Source of the DNA: Homalodisca vitripennis
Taxonomy: Eukaryota; Arthropoda; Insecta; Hemiptera; Cicadellidae
NCBI RefSeq assembly: GCF_021130785.1
Contig: NC_060215.1
Coordinates: 121,352,501-121,416,500 of the forward strand
Reading direction: 5' to 3'
DNA length: 64,000 nucleotides
Made by a program: the position numbers and the translations under genes. Numbering within the stretch: position 1 is the first letter of the stretch; the number at the start of each line of letters is the position of its first letter. The notes under the pieces are model-generated. The model had not been told where the DNA came from. It saw nothing but the letters and a program-made list of their open reading frames with translations, and searched no databases. This document shows, piece by piece, positions 34,334 through 48,240 of this stretch.

Positions 34334-34416
34334 ATAATTTCCTATAAGTTTTTTGTTATGTATTATATTTAAACTCTGTACATAAATTTTGGAAATAAAT
34401 AAATCAATCAATCAAA

Positions 34417-37400
34417 AATATTTTAGTTACTCTTCCTGAATGCTGAATTTTAATCTCATGTGTTATTATTTTGTACAAGGCTCGCTGCGTTGTCATAAAT
34501 CTTCACCCGGCAGTGTGCTTAACTACCAAAGTATCAGTAAGCTCAATGTAGTTTAATACCAAATCATCTCGTCATTGCCTTGGACAATAACTTTATTTTA
34601 ATTCCTTCAAGCATTCTTCAACGATATTTAGTGATTTATTTCTTTTAATTTATTCCTTTTAGATATTTTAATAAAGTAATTCAAATTTTTGTACACTGCA
34701 TGAACATGCATTATAATAAATCAAGTATTAAAAAAGTATTAAAAATATTAGGCTCTCACAAATACTATAGTCAGTCTTTAATTAAAATTCATTTCTCCAT
34801 CACTATAACACAGTATAATATATTAAATTATCCTGCTCATCGGCTAACACTGTTCATACATTCTAACATGCTCATGCAAGGAATGTATTATTCAGTATTA
34901 AAGGTATTCAACACACAAATGAGAACTGTAAAGGATGAACATGCATTGCCACTGTGTATAAATCCCTTAATTGCCACCTTACAAACCACTTATATTGTTC
35001 AATTAAAGAATATTACAATGTTTGATGAGTTCTGAATTAGTTTATTATTTTACATTTTATGTGTTACTTTTAATGAGGTTTAACTGTATTTTAACTCTTG
35101 TTTCTGTTGTTTGAAGAATACTCTCATACTGTTAACTAACGAACTTGTCATAGGACTGCTAAATGTTATAAAGTATGTGAAAGTAACTAACTAAATAAAT
35201 TCAAATCATACGTTTTATGAAACCAGTTTTATTTTTCAATGTTACGATAGTATCACCGTCTTAATTTTTAATAAAAATTCCAACTCCATCGCTTATAACA
35301 AAATGTCAACATATCAATGCTTTGGGCTTCTTGTATTTTCTGTGGATATTAGGACGAACGGAACTGTAGCGTTAAGTTATGCGGGGACATCACAACGTTT
35401 AGGACGATTGTCTGTTCTCGCCCGGCTTCACTTCATCGATACTCATCGTCTCTCATGGTATTTTGTGCCCCAACACAAGGAATGCTCATAAGAACATATA
35501 TATTCCAAAGGAATGTTTACTATAAACTTTATATTACAAGGCCACACCACGTGTTACGTAACAGGCTTCGCTAAAAGTTCATTGTAAAATTTCTAGTATA
35601 TATCTTATTTGATTATAGACAGATAGAACGACAGACTATCATACGGTAAAGAAATTTTACATCCACCAGCAAACGAAAGTGAAATTGTTTTAGCTTACTG
35701 AGTGATAGTTTTCTAACGACATTTAACCACATTCCGTAGTTGGACATGCGACGTCATAGACCTCATTCTTTTTTGAGTAGAAATGAAGTTTCATGCAGCA
35801 CTTCAAGTGTAGATATAATAACTTACTTTCCACATATTTAATTAAAACATGAGAGGTTATGGAAATTTCTATCAGTTATATAAACATCATTGAAAGAATG
35901 TGGATATCTGGGTTAGCTTTTTATTGCACAATAAAAATCAACAAATAATGTAAGACTTCAGAGGAAAGATCGTCCATTAATGAACGTTAAACTTATATAA
36001 GATGAGGATGAATTGGTTTTAATAAACTAAACTTCTTGGTTTTATAAAACTTTATTTGCTGGAAAACACTTCTCCCCCATTTAGCACAGTTTAGTCATTA
36101 CTATTGTTACTTTTATTAAATTACGAGCACTATACCTTTAAAAATTATTTTACTTAGCGTATGTAATAGATATACTTACATTAAAGCAGGAATTTTTTAT
36201 AAATACTCTTTTTCAGACCACCTTCATTCATAACTTATATATCTCCATTCAGGTTTGTACGAAAGGAGAGCCATTCAGCATGTCTCGTAATAAGAGTGGA
36301 ACACAAAATACCGGTTTTAAAGTGGTACTATTGATTGTCTGTTGTAGAATGTTTTTGTACGACGTGTTTTAAGATGGAATAAATATTTTAAAACACTTTT
36401 TATTATCCCAAGAAGATCATTAAGATCATGAAGCAGGAACTAAAGACATCTTATAATCAGGCCCAAATAACAAAAAGAAGATAAGGATGTGAAAGTTTTA
36501 CAGTTGCACATGCAGATGGCTGGAGGGAGTAACATAGTTTTTATTTATAAAAATTATGAATTTCCTTAAGAAAATATGTTTTAACCTGTCATTTTCACCA
36601 ATTATATTGTATAATATTATATCATAATATAAATGGTTCACATTTTTCATCCGATTTTATATGAGCATAACTACACAATTACCTCAATGGTCTACTTTAA
36701 ATATCTGTAACTCCTCCTAAAGTAATCAGAATTTTTTTCACAGACGTTATATTAAAGTGTTATTTCAGGGAAATCATATTGCACTGCATAGGTTCAAAGC
36801 TACAAGTCATCCTCAAAACAGATTTATAAGTACAATTTGCTATGCCATAGAAAATGTTTCTTCATTAGGTAATCTTTTATCTAAATTGATTCTATTCCAA
36901 GACACTCTTACATTTAAAATATAAATATGATCAAGTCTTCTTTATCAAATCGTTAGTTACGCTCATAAAACCACTGAATAAATTAAATAAAGTAATAGAA
37001 TTACTATTAGATAATACTCTTATGAAGTTCGATTAAATTGTATTTTTAACGTTTTTTTTAAAAATGCATAACTCTACATAAATTATCTAGAATTTTGTCT
37101 CCCTCTCCCGCTATCTGGAAATCTCATACAGGATGTTTAATAGTCTTAACTGTCGGTTTTATGATTGTTTTTATATATAGAATTATTCGGTTAAACAAAG
37201 AGTTTTCCTATAAATTAATAATGTATTTTGCCTTCAAATACCATATAAATATAAAACCAAACTGCTACTTCCATGCTAAATTCAAAATATGACTAAATTC
37301 CTTTTTATACCTGTACGGAGTGTTAGACTCACGGTCCACGAATCAGTTACAGGAATTGGATTCAGCATTCACATTTTTATATTTCACTGTTTATTTACTT

Positions 37401-38150
37401 ATCAAACTAGCAGCACATACTATTCAAATTGTATGAAAACTTTTACTTTATTAGGACTGTTGCTTGTAATTCCGCTCTACAAACTCCACATAGTAAATAT
37501 AAAACAAAATGTTTTTATTATTTATTTACAATGACAATCTATACAAATTTATCACAACCAACAAATTTCATAACGCTGAAATTTAAACGAATTGACAATT
37601 AAACATAATATATTAGTTTGTATATAGATACCTGTATGTTGTCTCCACAATCAATATAAACCAAGCCTGTCCCCACCCGAGTTATACTACACAAGTGCAG
37701 GCTTCACCACCAAAGCTCAACGGCTTCAGGTATGATCTGTTTTATTAATATGACTAGCCATCTTCCTTAAATTCAGTTACTACTACTTACGCCTTTAATG
37801 GCTCTAAATGGAGTAGAGTTAGGGCTAGACATGATGTAATAGTAATTGATGCTTTGTTTCAGGTTTAAGTTTCATATATCGTATTTGTTAGCGGGAGCAA
37901 GAATCCTGTAGTAGCGAGATAAGATGAGTAGCAGTTACGAGTGTGTACGCATCATGAATAACTACAGTGATTTTATAAGGAGACAATTTGCTGGTCATTT
38001 CATGTTTCAAGGTAAATTCGCTTGTAGTTCGATGATTAATCCAATTTTAGAGAAGCAAGAAAAAGGATTTTTTTCATAAATATCTCAGTAATTTTACGAG
38101 GAATATCTCAGTCCAGTTTTGTTTGTGAGGCAATGCTCTTCTTAGCGACC
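34417..38150. other. Unannotated AT-rich stretch
   Basis: Open frames of 60-111 codons (34700-35035, 35303-35491, 37095-37292 and 37289-37534) show no recognisable family. Their compositions fit chance in AT-rich DNA. No tandem repeats or transposon ends were seen. A balanced patch at 37670-37730 is of unknown nature. Confidence 0.45.
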
Positions 38151-38154
38151 ATTT

Positions 38155-38990
38155 AAAACCACCTGGAGCAACCGGAGAGAGCAGGTTATATTGCAAACAC
38201 AGGTGTCTCGTACAATAACTACTTTACCTTTCGTGAATTGAAAAATTCCATTGTTCATAGAATTACACTGTATAATGAGGTCTGGACCAACCGGAGCGCG
38301 CAGGCTATATTACGAACACAGGTGGCTCGTACAATAACTACTTCGAATTTCGTGAATTGAGAAATTCCATTGTTCATAGAATTACACTATATAATGAGGC
38401 TGGAGCAACCGGAGAGACAGGCTATATTGCGAACACAGGTGGCTCGTACAATAACTACTTCGAATTTAGTGAATTGAGAAATTCCATTGTTCATAGAATT
38501 ACACTATATAATGAGGCTGGAGCAACCGGAGAGACAGGCTATATTGCGAACACAGGTGGCTCGTACAATAACTACTTCGAATTTAGTGAATTGAGAAATT
38601 CCATTGTTCATAGAATTACACTATATAATGAGGCTGGAGCAACCGGAGAGACAGGCTATATTGCGAACACAGGTGGCTCGTACAATAACTACTTCGAATT
38701 TCGTGAATTGAGAAATTCCATTGTTCATAGAATTACACTATATAATGAGGTCTGGAGCAACCGGAGAGACAGGCTATATTGCGAACACAGGTGGCTCGTA
38801 CAATAACTACTTCGAATTTAGTGAATTGAGAAATTCCATTGTTCATAGAATTACACTATATAATGAGGTCTGGAGCAACCGGAGAGAGAGGCTATATTGC
38901 GAACACAGGTGGCTCGTACAATAACTACTTCGAATTTCGTGAATTGAGAAATTCCATTGTTCATAGAATGACACTATGTAAAGAGGTCTG
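38155..38990. repeat. Minisatellite, 117-bp unit, about 7 copies
   Basis: The marker GCGAACACAGGTGGCTCG (or a variant) occurs at 38193, 38312, 38429, 38546, 38663, 38781 and 38899, giving steps of 119, 117, 117, 117, 118 and 118. Central units are nearly identical and the outer ones diverged. Since 117 is 39 codons, the three central units give a repetitive 149-codon frame (AGATGETGYIANTGGSYNNY). The 118-base units break it, so a protein is not supported. A stray piece, ACAGGTGGCTCGTACAATAA, recurs at 39131. Confidence 0.95.
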
Positions 38991-41639
38991 GTGATATATA
39001 TTGAAGGTTCTGTAGCTTTAAATAACTACTTCGAATTTCGACTGAGTTGATAAAGATTTCTAGCGATTACTATGACTCAGTTCACAATGTTGGTGGATAA
39101 CTGGGGGGGGGGGGGTTATAAATTCCAGAAACAGGTGGCTCGTACAATAACTTCATTAGTTGTCCAGAAACCACCACCTCATTAATCCTCGCAATGTTAC
39201 ATGTGGTCTGGATTTGTTTATAAAAGAGAATACGTTAGTTGCACCACTTATTAACATAGATTTTAAACTCAAGGCATTGAGGTTTTTAATTGTAAGACAT
39301 TAATTGGACAATCTCTGATTGTCTGCATTGAAAGCGTGAAGTATTTGTAAAGTGCTATTTGTAAAACACATAACCTCAATCACGAACAAACTACAGTATA
39401 TCCTCAATTGATATCCACAAATTACAGTATATCTTTATGACTCGAGAACAATTACTATTGTGTTTCATATTTTCATAGCTTTCTTTATTGCTCATACGTG
39501 GTAAAAATAGTAGAACAAGATAACAGAAAAAAACTATGCGCTCACCACTATAGCAATTATACTGCAATCCGAAATGGCCACAAAGCATAGAAGGTCACGA
39601 AAGCCAGAGGTCATGAAACAACTGAAACGAGCCAATAATACACATTACATAGTAGGGAGGGTTTTTCATATTAAAGTAAAGCACATCGTAAATGTGGATA
39701 GTACAGGTTGCGGTTGCAGGTCCCTCCAGGTGTCACGTGTACTCTGTGGGATAGCAGAAGCGTGGACCTCCCCGGTTCGTATTATCCTGTGGCAAGAAGG
39801 TAAGATAAAACTTTGCAAAATGATAATCGCTGACATTCCAGAGCATAATACAGACCCATCTCTCTGTAAAATGTCAAAACCCCTATAATTCCAGGTTCAT
39901 GTGAATCTATCAACTGTGTAAATGTAATCTACTCAAAATTGTCTCAGACCACCTTTTAAGGACACTCAGACGTAGAAGATGGCTAGCCACAGTATAGCAT
40001 CAGTTAGTACACATTTAGGAAGCCAAGTGCTGTATACACTGCCTGCAATGTCATGTGATCCACTACTGCAACAGCTTTTAGGGCACAGATAAGATTGGTC
40101 CATACACTTTGTGCAAAAGAAGAACCCCCCAAAATCTCATCTTGGGGAAATGGGCACAGTTGTAACAGTTTCTCAAAACACTTTTATTTCCAACAAAGGT
40201 GTCCCAAGTTTCATCCCTCCATCTATTATCTATAATAAACTAAACAGAGTGTATCTATACTTTTAACTCACACTCTATAATACATTAATCTGACCTTGAT
40301 AAAATACTTACATATTCAGTTAACGGAGACTGTTTCCCGATAGATCAGCCCGTATGTCAATATTAAAACCAAATACCTAAAATAAACCAGCTTAAGGTTT
40401 TTACCTTTTTCACATCATATTTTTTACAAACAGCTAATAAATATTCGAAATCACTTATTCTTTATCATACATAAATAATATGTTTCTACCAATTCAAGTT
40501 AGAGTCCACATAATGTCCTAGAAACATATTCGTATGGAATCCTGGACAGAAACATTAAACATGATGACTTCTCCCTTCCTGTTACTTTTGGGTCTGAAAT
40601 GGACGGATTTTACTTTATAGAGGACGCATGATCATATCCCGTATATGACTGAACACTTTTTACCTGTAGTAACGATAATATAGTGTATTGTCCTTCAACT
40701 ATTTCTCTTTTATAAGATCTCCGCGAAAGACAGTGACCCACGAAGTGGACATGGGTAAACCCTGGAACATTTGCAATAGTTTCAGTTGCAGCCAGACAAC
40801 GGTTGCAAAGGACCGTTGCGCCGCAACTGTTCTATTAATCGACGGATCGCAACTGTGGTGAAGAAGCAGTTCTCTGCAGCTGTAAACTTACATAGTTTCT
40901 CAACGATGCAAGACTTATTTATTTGCAGGAATTGTATTCAAAGAATATTTGTGTTTTGAAATTGGTCCACCAAGAAGTGAAGTGGAACTAATCGTACTTG
41001 TGCCCTCAATCGTTGTAAAACCTGGCTATAGTAAATTAGTTGCTAGTACAATTAATACGAAATAAGGCTTATTATTATAAAATTTAATTTATTATAAACT
41101 TTTGTTTTATGCTGAGATGGTGTAAATAATGACTTATTTCTATTAATAATATTGATTTTTTAAGTACTGTTATATATAAAGATACCCATTGTAAAAAAGA
41201 ATATATGTAGACAAAATTTCCAATGATTTAAAATGAGTTTGTGTAATGAGTTGCAATTATTTGGGATATTTTATGTAACACAATCTCAGAAAATGTAATT
41301 GCTTTTACTATAGGTAACGATCATTGATGACAGTCTTGAGTCTAGTTTCAGTGACAACAGTTGTGCAAAGTGCAACGCAACGATGGCAGTTGTATACATT
41401 GACAGTACCTACCATCGAGCTTGCAACTGCAACTAACAATATCAAATAACGGATGCCAGCTGAAACCATATCTTAACGTAACAGGTACAAAGCAATTAAT
41501 TGTTCTACCGTATTTACCTATTTCTACCACGATGGCAAACAGAATAGGAATAAAAAAGGTCTCTCTTTTTCTTTAAAATCTCTTTTATCCTAAAAAATTA
41601 TGAAACCAGTAGACTACGTTGGCTACTCTAGCGAATTTA
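38991..41639. other. Unannotated stretch
   Basis: Holds a G run at 39103-39115, an unrecognised 104-codon plus frame at 39574-39888, and at 40760-40880 and 41340-41470 two patches with recurring GTTGCA/TGCAAC words. These look like decayed inverted repeats, but no clean termini were found. No gene supported. Confidence 0.4.
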
Positions 41640-42840
41640 TTTCTAAAGTACTATTGACTTGCAATCGGGATTGGTGGCGTGACGCCAGCTGGAAGTGCTT
41701 GGGACAAAGGGGCATCCTTTTGGTTAAAATTTTCGGCAGCCATATTCCAGGTCATACGAAACCCTCCAATTGCATTTTCAACTGTAGCTGCTCGACCATA
41801 AGCTTCGGTCACAAGGTCATCCACATGAAACTGTGTGACTTTCATTCCGGGGTTTGTACTTAGCCATTTATCTGCTGCTTGTGTACAGTAAGCTTTCAAG
41901 GGACTGAAGAACGATCTGTCCGGCGGCTGAATGCAGTGTGTGGCGTAACCCGTGAGCTGGACCATTATTATTCCATTTTCTATGGTGACTTCTAAAGCCT
42001 CGAGATTATTAGAGTGAGTAGTGTGACCGTCGAGAACGAGAAAATCTTTTGTTCAATAGTTGGTTTGATTCTAGAAATAAAGTGATGCAACCTCTTAACG
42101 AAAATCTTTTTTGTCATATAACCAGATTCAGAAATGTCTAACTAAACTCCCGGGCGATGCACCGATCTTTAGTTCATTTGTCATATTAGGGCGTTTTAAA
42201 ATTAGCGTTGCTAGTACGACATTGTCACATGCACTTGTACAACAAACTAATCTCCGCCTCTTTCTCCACTTGAGATTGACCCCACTTGAGGTTTGCTTTT
42301 TTGAGCTAAGACTTCTTGGCATCTGGATTGTAGCGTTTCAACACCAGACTCGTCAACATTGAAAATGGACGTGGTGAAAATCACGTCAAAGAGAATTTCA
42401 TCAACAGTCTTTTGAAGTATTCCTAAAAAAACCAAACTAACTAAAATAACTAAATCTAACAATTCTTGACAGAGAATTTTCAAGTGTTACTAACAAAACA
42501 GAAGTTTCATGACGTGTTTTGAAAGATTAAAACAATTGTTTACCAGCCATTTCTGATTTTCTACTGAAAATGTGTGTTTTCGGCAATCTGGCATGCCAAT
42601 TTTTCAACATCGTTTATAGTAACACTGAACATGAGATTTTCTAGTTTCAAAATATACCGTACAAGTTCTAATTCTACTTATAGAGGCTAGGTTTTCGGGC
42701 GTCCAAAAACTTAGTACTTTCATTTGAAGTAACGTTCTTTCCTTCAAGATGGCGTTTAATAGGCTTTGGAATTGAATATTGACTACTGTCTTCATTTAAA
42801 CCCATGTCATCGTTACGGTAGGTAGGCTAGCAAGGCTCCT
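41640..42840 (-). pseudogene. Pogo/Tigger-type DDE transposase relic
   Basis: Read on the minus strand, from high to low coordinate. LSFWTPENLASISR (about 42700) resembles the end of the CENP-B/HTH DNA-binding half. IFNVDESGVETLQSRC (first catalytic Asp, about 42360), AQKSKPQVGSISSGERGG, RPNMTNELKIGASPGSLV, LVLDGHTTHSNNLEALEV (second Asp, about 42020), THCIQPPDRSFFSPLKAY and AADKWLSTNPG follow. ATVENAIGGFRMTWN near 41740 matches the ATVENAVSGFRATGI segment at the end of Tigger/pogo DDE domains. At least two frameshifts (about 42300 and 42110) and lost His-Arg-Leu-Gln residues show decay. No terminal inverted repeats were found. Confidence 0.85.
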
Positions 42841-45304
42841 TTCATATTCTCTTGTCCCCACGTTCCATACTTCTTCTTTGCCATCTAAGAAGCAACAATA
42901 ACGTGTGTCATTAATCAAGGAGCAGAAAAAACAACTCGAGTGTGGAACTTTGGAGAAATACCGCAAGTCTTACCGATAAGACTAAGATAACAGCACGTAG
43001 TACAATATAGTACAATGAAACTTGCACTTATTTAATGAAAACCTCATTGCTAATATATAAATAGAGCAATAGTATAAACTGTTGGATTTTCACACACGTA
43101 TTTATTTGTGTTAACGCAATATAATAATGAAGAAGATATATCCTTAGCCACTGTAAAAGGCACAAATTACATAACTATCTAAAAAAACTAAACAGAGTGT
43201 AACAGTTAACTGAAACTTTAGCACATGAGGCTAGGCACCATTGTAGTTCTTCCAGTCGTCTCTAGGAGCTCCACTATCCGATGCTTTTTGTAAGCCACAC
43301 ATCAGCATAACAGTATAATTTATCGGAATTTATACTGTAAATAGCTAATATAAATAGAAGATGTCATAACATTTAAATTAAGTGTTAAAAATTGCAATAC
43401 ATAATTTTGCCAACTCAGACTATAAGGCGTTCTACCTTCATTAAGACCTTGATTCAAGTGTTCAGTTAAGCGTAGGTTGATTTTTATGATATTTTTATGG
43501 AGAAAAATTATTTTCCATGCTTTATTAAAGTATACGATACAAGATGATGATGGGTTCCAATATAAAAACAAATTCCTATTTTAATAGGACTTCTAATATT
43601 TGCTGAAAGCTTTCTTTTTCTTGCATGATTTGACATTTATTATTTTGTATTTGAGTAAGATTGTAAATTATTATATATAATTATCCACATAAAACCGGAA
43701 GGTCGCAATTAAACAATTTAAATGTCGAATTAGTTAATAGCATTCAAATTTAAACTAAAATAGGAGCTTTTCAAAATATTTACTACTAAAAAAGAGTCAC
43801 TTTCAGTAGTATGAGCACGTTTATGTGGAATCTTATATATTAATGTAAATAGTCATTAATTATAACTTGTGGCTATTGAGGAATACGCATTTCAAGTTAT
43901 ATTTAATTACAAGTCAACAAAATAGATTCTACATAATTTACAAACATTCTAGAGTTTGAGCAGGCGTATTTCATTTTTCAGTCAAGTATTTTTGGACTAC
44001 TATCCAGGTACACGTTATAAATATAATATACTTATTCTACTTACCAATAAACTTAAAATTCTCTTGAAAATAATGTTTTTTTTTCTAGAAATTATCTGAA
44101 CATTACGTGTTATTGCAGAATAGTAGGCCTTGATATATAATGAATTGTTTGTAGCGAGATGTCAAGGTCAAGGTTGATAAATCTGCAGCACGCCAAAGGT
44201 AGTATATACATCCTTTGTTTTTCCCAGGATGTATATTAATAAATAATGCATCTTTATCATTCTAGACAGTAAAGGGGAGCGTCAAGTGAGACGATTACTA
44301 CTTCTATATTACGGTATACCGTTCGTTCTGCAGTTTGGTCCACAACTAATTATTTTACGCATAATTAACACTTACCGTCACAGATCGCTATAATGTTATT
44401 TCGTGTCTGAGACAGATGATTTTGGCTAACGTGCACCACCCAACTTGTACTGGAAGTCGTTGAAAAATAAGGGTTCATGATAATTGGATACTTTAATATC
44501 AGACATTACTATATGGTACAAACTGTAAGACCGAATTACATGGAACTGATTTACCTATCCTTCAAGCTTAAAAAATATCAATTATATTTTTAAACAAGAT
44601 AAGGTATTTCACATAGATACATGTATTTTTCCTCTTGTAACTTTTATATATACACAGACATATATAATATTTACTTAATGCTACTTAATATTTAAATATA
44701 TATTTTCATTATCTATATAGTATATAAATACAATGAAGTAATACTTCAGTTACTCGATAGCTGGAAATAAGGCGTACCACATATTTGTATTTCATTACTC
44801 ATTAATGTTCATTGATAATGGTTGAAGCATGTATAAGATATTTTAATTTATTATTCTTCAGTAGAAGCCGTTTCTCTTGTAAATCTTATTCTGCCGGTTC
44901 TCATAGTTTGCTGGCCTGTGCGAAGGTCTTCAAACAGAGCAAGGGGAGAGTCGATACAGTACAAGGTCGCACAGATACAAATACCAAGGTCTCAGAGTTC
45001 TCAGCTATCGGCAAACTGAATATACCTTGTTTTAAACCTAGCGAAATTTGCACATGGTTTAGTTTCAGTCTAAGTAATTGGAATTACGTTAGTGCATTGA
45101 TATATTTTGTATAATTTATCATGTTTATTTTATTGAAAATAAAATTATTCTTATTTATCACTTGATTTGAATGTTCATAGAACGTTATATAAAGTCACAA
45201 CATTTCTCTACATGCAAGTTTGACTATTGTATATTTAAGTTTGTCATACTTCATTTTTTATTCTGTATTATGTAAATGAATATTTAACACAACTCAGTAT
45301 GTCA
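42841..45304. other. Unannotated AT-rich stretch
   Basis: Frames at 43320-43571 (minus) and 44812-45114 (plus) are unrecognised. Bases 42850-43010 may be extreme N-terminal remains of the Tigger relic. No repeats were seen. Confidence 0.4.
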
Positions 45305-45666
45305 AATTAATCAAATCAAATCACGTTTATTTCCACAAAAAAAAAAATGAAAAACAAAATAAATCTTTACATTGAAATGATAACAAATGTAGCATTTGTA
45401 AATCTAATTCATATAAAAACATACAAAAGTATTCTAGTAATACAATTCAAAATAACTAAAATTAAATAATTAACGTTAAAATAATATAAAAAAGACTTAT
45501 GTCACATAAATAAATCAATATAATGAATAAAGAGATGAAATATACATATACATGTGTATACACATACATATACATACATATCCACATCCATACACGCATA
45601 CCAAGGAAAAACAGCATTAAATTTGCTACATAATTTCTGTATAAAATCAAATAATGGGAAAAGAGC

Positions 45667-45695
45667 CTACATGGGCCTTAATGGCCTGTGCGTAG
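45667..45695 (-). promoter_or_regulatory. Stem-loop in LINE 3' UTR (related family)
   Basis: GGCC-attaa-GGCC inner stem flanked by CTAC/GTAG. It occupies the same place, between coding end and tail, as CCCCACA ... TGTGGGG in the 24.5-kb element and shares CACAGGC and CCCATGT words. The base pairs differ but pairing is kept. Confidence 0.5.
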
Positions 45696-46394
45696 ACTCG
45701 AGTTGAAATTGTTACGATTCGAATTTTATCTCGAGCAGAGTGTAGATTAATTTTATAAAATTTTTTAATTGAAAGAAGACATCTAAAGCAGAAATAAACG
45801 ACGGATATGACCTGGAATTCCGATAATCAGCAATATAGTGGAGAAAGTATACAAAAACAAATAGAAATATTGAGTAAACAAAAATTACAAAAAATAGGCT
45901 AATTACTTAAGTGAACGGATTTAATTATCTATAGTTTGAAGAGGAGAGGAGAGGGGACAGTACCGTCAGTCAGTTGTCAGACAGTCTAGGTCCGTCTGTA
46001 AGTCAACAGAGATAAGTAACTGGGCCCTTTCACTGCTTATGAGAATCAAAAACTCCTTGACATGTTTTCTTAAAAACCTCAAGAGAGGGAGAGTCGAACA
46101 GCTTGAAATTTATAAAACTATTAGAATACTTTCGACATAAAATGTGTGCTAGATATAAACTGTTTGTTGTCGCAAATGATTTGTGTTGGTGAATAGTGTT
46201 AATTCCGACTATATTTGCATATTTTGTGTTATAAAAATGTGGGATTGTAGAAAAAATTGAGCCGAAATGTTTGTAAATATGAATAAATAAGACTTTAATA
46301 AAAAAAAAATTTTAATTGGCAGAATTCCTGTTTCTTTTAAACAATAAATCAGAGGGATATCGTCTACACTTCGCAAAACCGGCTTTCAGAATAG

Positions 46395-48240
46395 ATTTCT
46401 GAACTATATCTAAAATTTAATATGTGAAGGAAAAGCACCACCCCCCCCAAGCTAGAATGCCATAAGAAAAAAGGGATTGCACATAAGCAAAATAAACGAT
46501 TATAGTTTCATCAAAACTCAAAATGCTATTTAACTGCCTAAAAGCAAATATATACTTTCTTGCTTTATTAAAAAAAAAATTAATGTGATCTATCCATTTC
46601 ATTCGAGAATCAAACAACACAACCCAAATATTTGTATGACGACACTTTCTCGATTTTATTACATCCACAGGCATTGTTATAGTGATTATTACAATTATGA
46701 ATAATTAAATCGTGTAAGTTGTAATCTGAATTTGATGTAAGAGAAAGGGGCATAAATTTAGTTTTTGAAACGTGAAAAGTGATAAAATCATTTTGGTCCA
46801 TCCATTTTTAAATTGTCATGAGATCATTTAAAGATTTATTTTGAACATCCTGACAAGATTTACCTTTGATAATAATTAGCGTGTCGTCAGCAAAAAGAAA
46901 TAGTTTACCATGAATCTGCAGTTTTAAAATGTTGTTAATGTATATAAAAAATAATATAGGGCCCAGAGTGCTTCCTTGAACTACACCATAATCCACAGGA
47001 AGCTCATCACCATTCACACCGCAGACAGACACAAACTGCCGTCTGTCCGCAAGGTAGCTCCTAAACCATGCGAGAGCATTACCCGTTACACCTATAGCTG
47101 ATAATTTGTAAATCAATTTGTTTCTATCTACACTATCAAATGCTTCCTTTAGGTCAAGGAACATTAAAAAGCTCCTCATACCATCTGACAAAGTATGATA
47201 AATTTCTTTGTTTACATCAAAGAGAACGTCTGAAATGTTTTTATCAGCCCTAAACCCGTATTGACACTCCACTAAAATATGGTTGTGTTGAAGGTAATTT
47301 ACAAACTTCTCTTTGAAGATTCTCTCCAGCACCTTAGAGAACACACTTAACAAAGAAATGGGACGATAGTTATTTTTCTCCGCAAATGTCCTAGCCTTGT
47401 GAAGTGGGATTACTTTAGCTAACTTAAAACTATCAGGAAATATACCGTACGCCAAGCTAAGATTTAAAATATGTAGAAAAGGTTTAGAGAAAATATGAAT
47501 ATTATCTTTGAATGCAGAAGCTGTGACGCCGTCATAACCAGGAGCGGACCCGCCACGTAGTGCAGTAATGTGTCTGAATAGGTCCAGTTCAGTGACAGTC
47601 CGAAGCGTGAACAGTGAGTCTCGCCCGTAATCTGCATCATCGATAATTAATGCACCCCCGGTGTTAATTGAACTTGCCAAGTTATGTCCAATGCTAGCAA
47701 AAGACATTTTGAAATCGTTAGCGACTTCTTTACATACACCGTGAGTAAACACTTGGTACATTAGGCAGATACCTTTCTACCGGAAATAAACCTTTATTAT
47801 TTTTTTTACCTGCCAATTCGTTAATTACAGTCCAAAACAATTTAGGATTATTTTGATATTCGTTTAATTTAGTCCTGTAGTAAATACGCTTAGACGTTTT
47901 GATAGAATTGGCAATAAATTGCCTTAACGTTCGATAATTATTTTTAAGAATTATATTAAAAGGCTTTTTTTTAAATATTTTTGCTCAATTTATCTCTATC
48001 GCGAATTAATTTGATCATTTGTAATCCAAGGCTTAAGCCTCTTGAATCTAGATGACTTTTTAATTGGTTTCCTATAATTATCGAACACTTGGCCTACCAT
48101 TTTACAAAATTCGTATGCAAAACTGTTTACATTTTCGTTCTGAAAAATCGTCTTCCAGTCAATATGAGCAAGATTACGGGACAAGAGTGCAGAGTCTATA
48201 ATCGTCTGTGAAGCTGTAATTGTCATAACCGATGGTGCTG
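46395..48240 (-). pseudogene. LINE ORF2 reverse transcriptase
   Basis: A 317-codon open stretch (46808-47761) holds the core. GGSAPGYDGVTASAFKDN is followed by FPDSFKLAKVIPLHKA, NNYRPISLLSVFSKVLERI, CQYGFRADKNISDVLF, SFLMFLDLKEAFDSVDRNKL (motif A, catalytic Asp), YGVVQGSTLGPILFFIYINN and GKLFLFADDTLIII (FADD catalytic box). Upstream (47996-48226), RFKRLKPWITNDQI is the linker from the endonuclease. Downstream come YKYLGCVVFDSRMKWIDHI and AYVQSLFSYGILAWGG. A frameshift in a C run at 46440 precedes DIVQKSILKAGF. Further C-terminal text (SLEVFKKTCQGVFDSH) continues to about 46050. Core catalytic residues are intact. Frameshifts at homopolymers could be true decay or assembly error. Confidence 0.92.

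Larger units (their letters stand above)
33755..34416 (+). mobile_element. 3' fragment of the 18-24 kb LINE family
   Basis: From ATATTTTTGTATTACAATCA onward the sequence follows 23918-24610 almost base for base. This includes the TG tract (shorter here), CTCTCTCTACTTATATCGGC, the stem-loop and the AATAAATAAATC tail. It is a dead-on-arrival 5'-truncated copy of about 660 bp. Small indels near 34025-34070 distinguish the two. Confidence 0.93.

Noticed and set aside
38357..38806. 149-codon glycine-rich frame as a structural protein
   Set aside because: It lies entirely in the 117-bp minisatellite, has no signal or unique termini, and is broken by units of 118 bases.
40760..41480. Recurrent GTTGCA/TGCAAC words as a palindromic MITE
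   Set aside because: Arms cannot be aligned into a continuous inverted repeat and no target duplication was seen.
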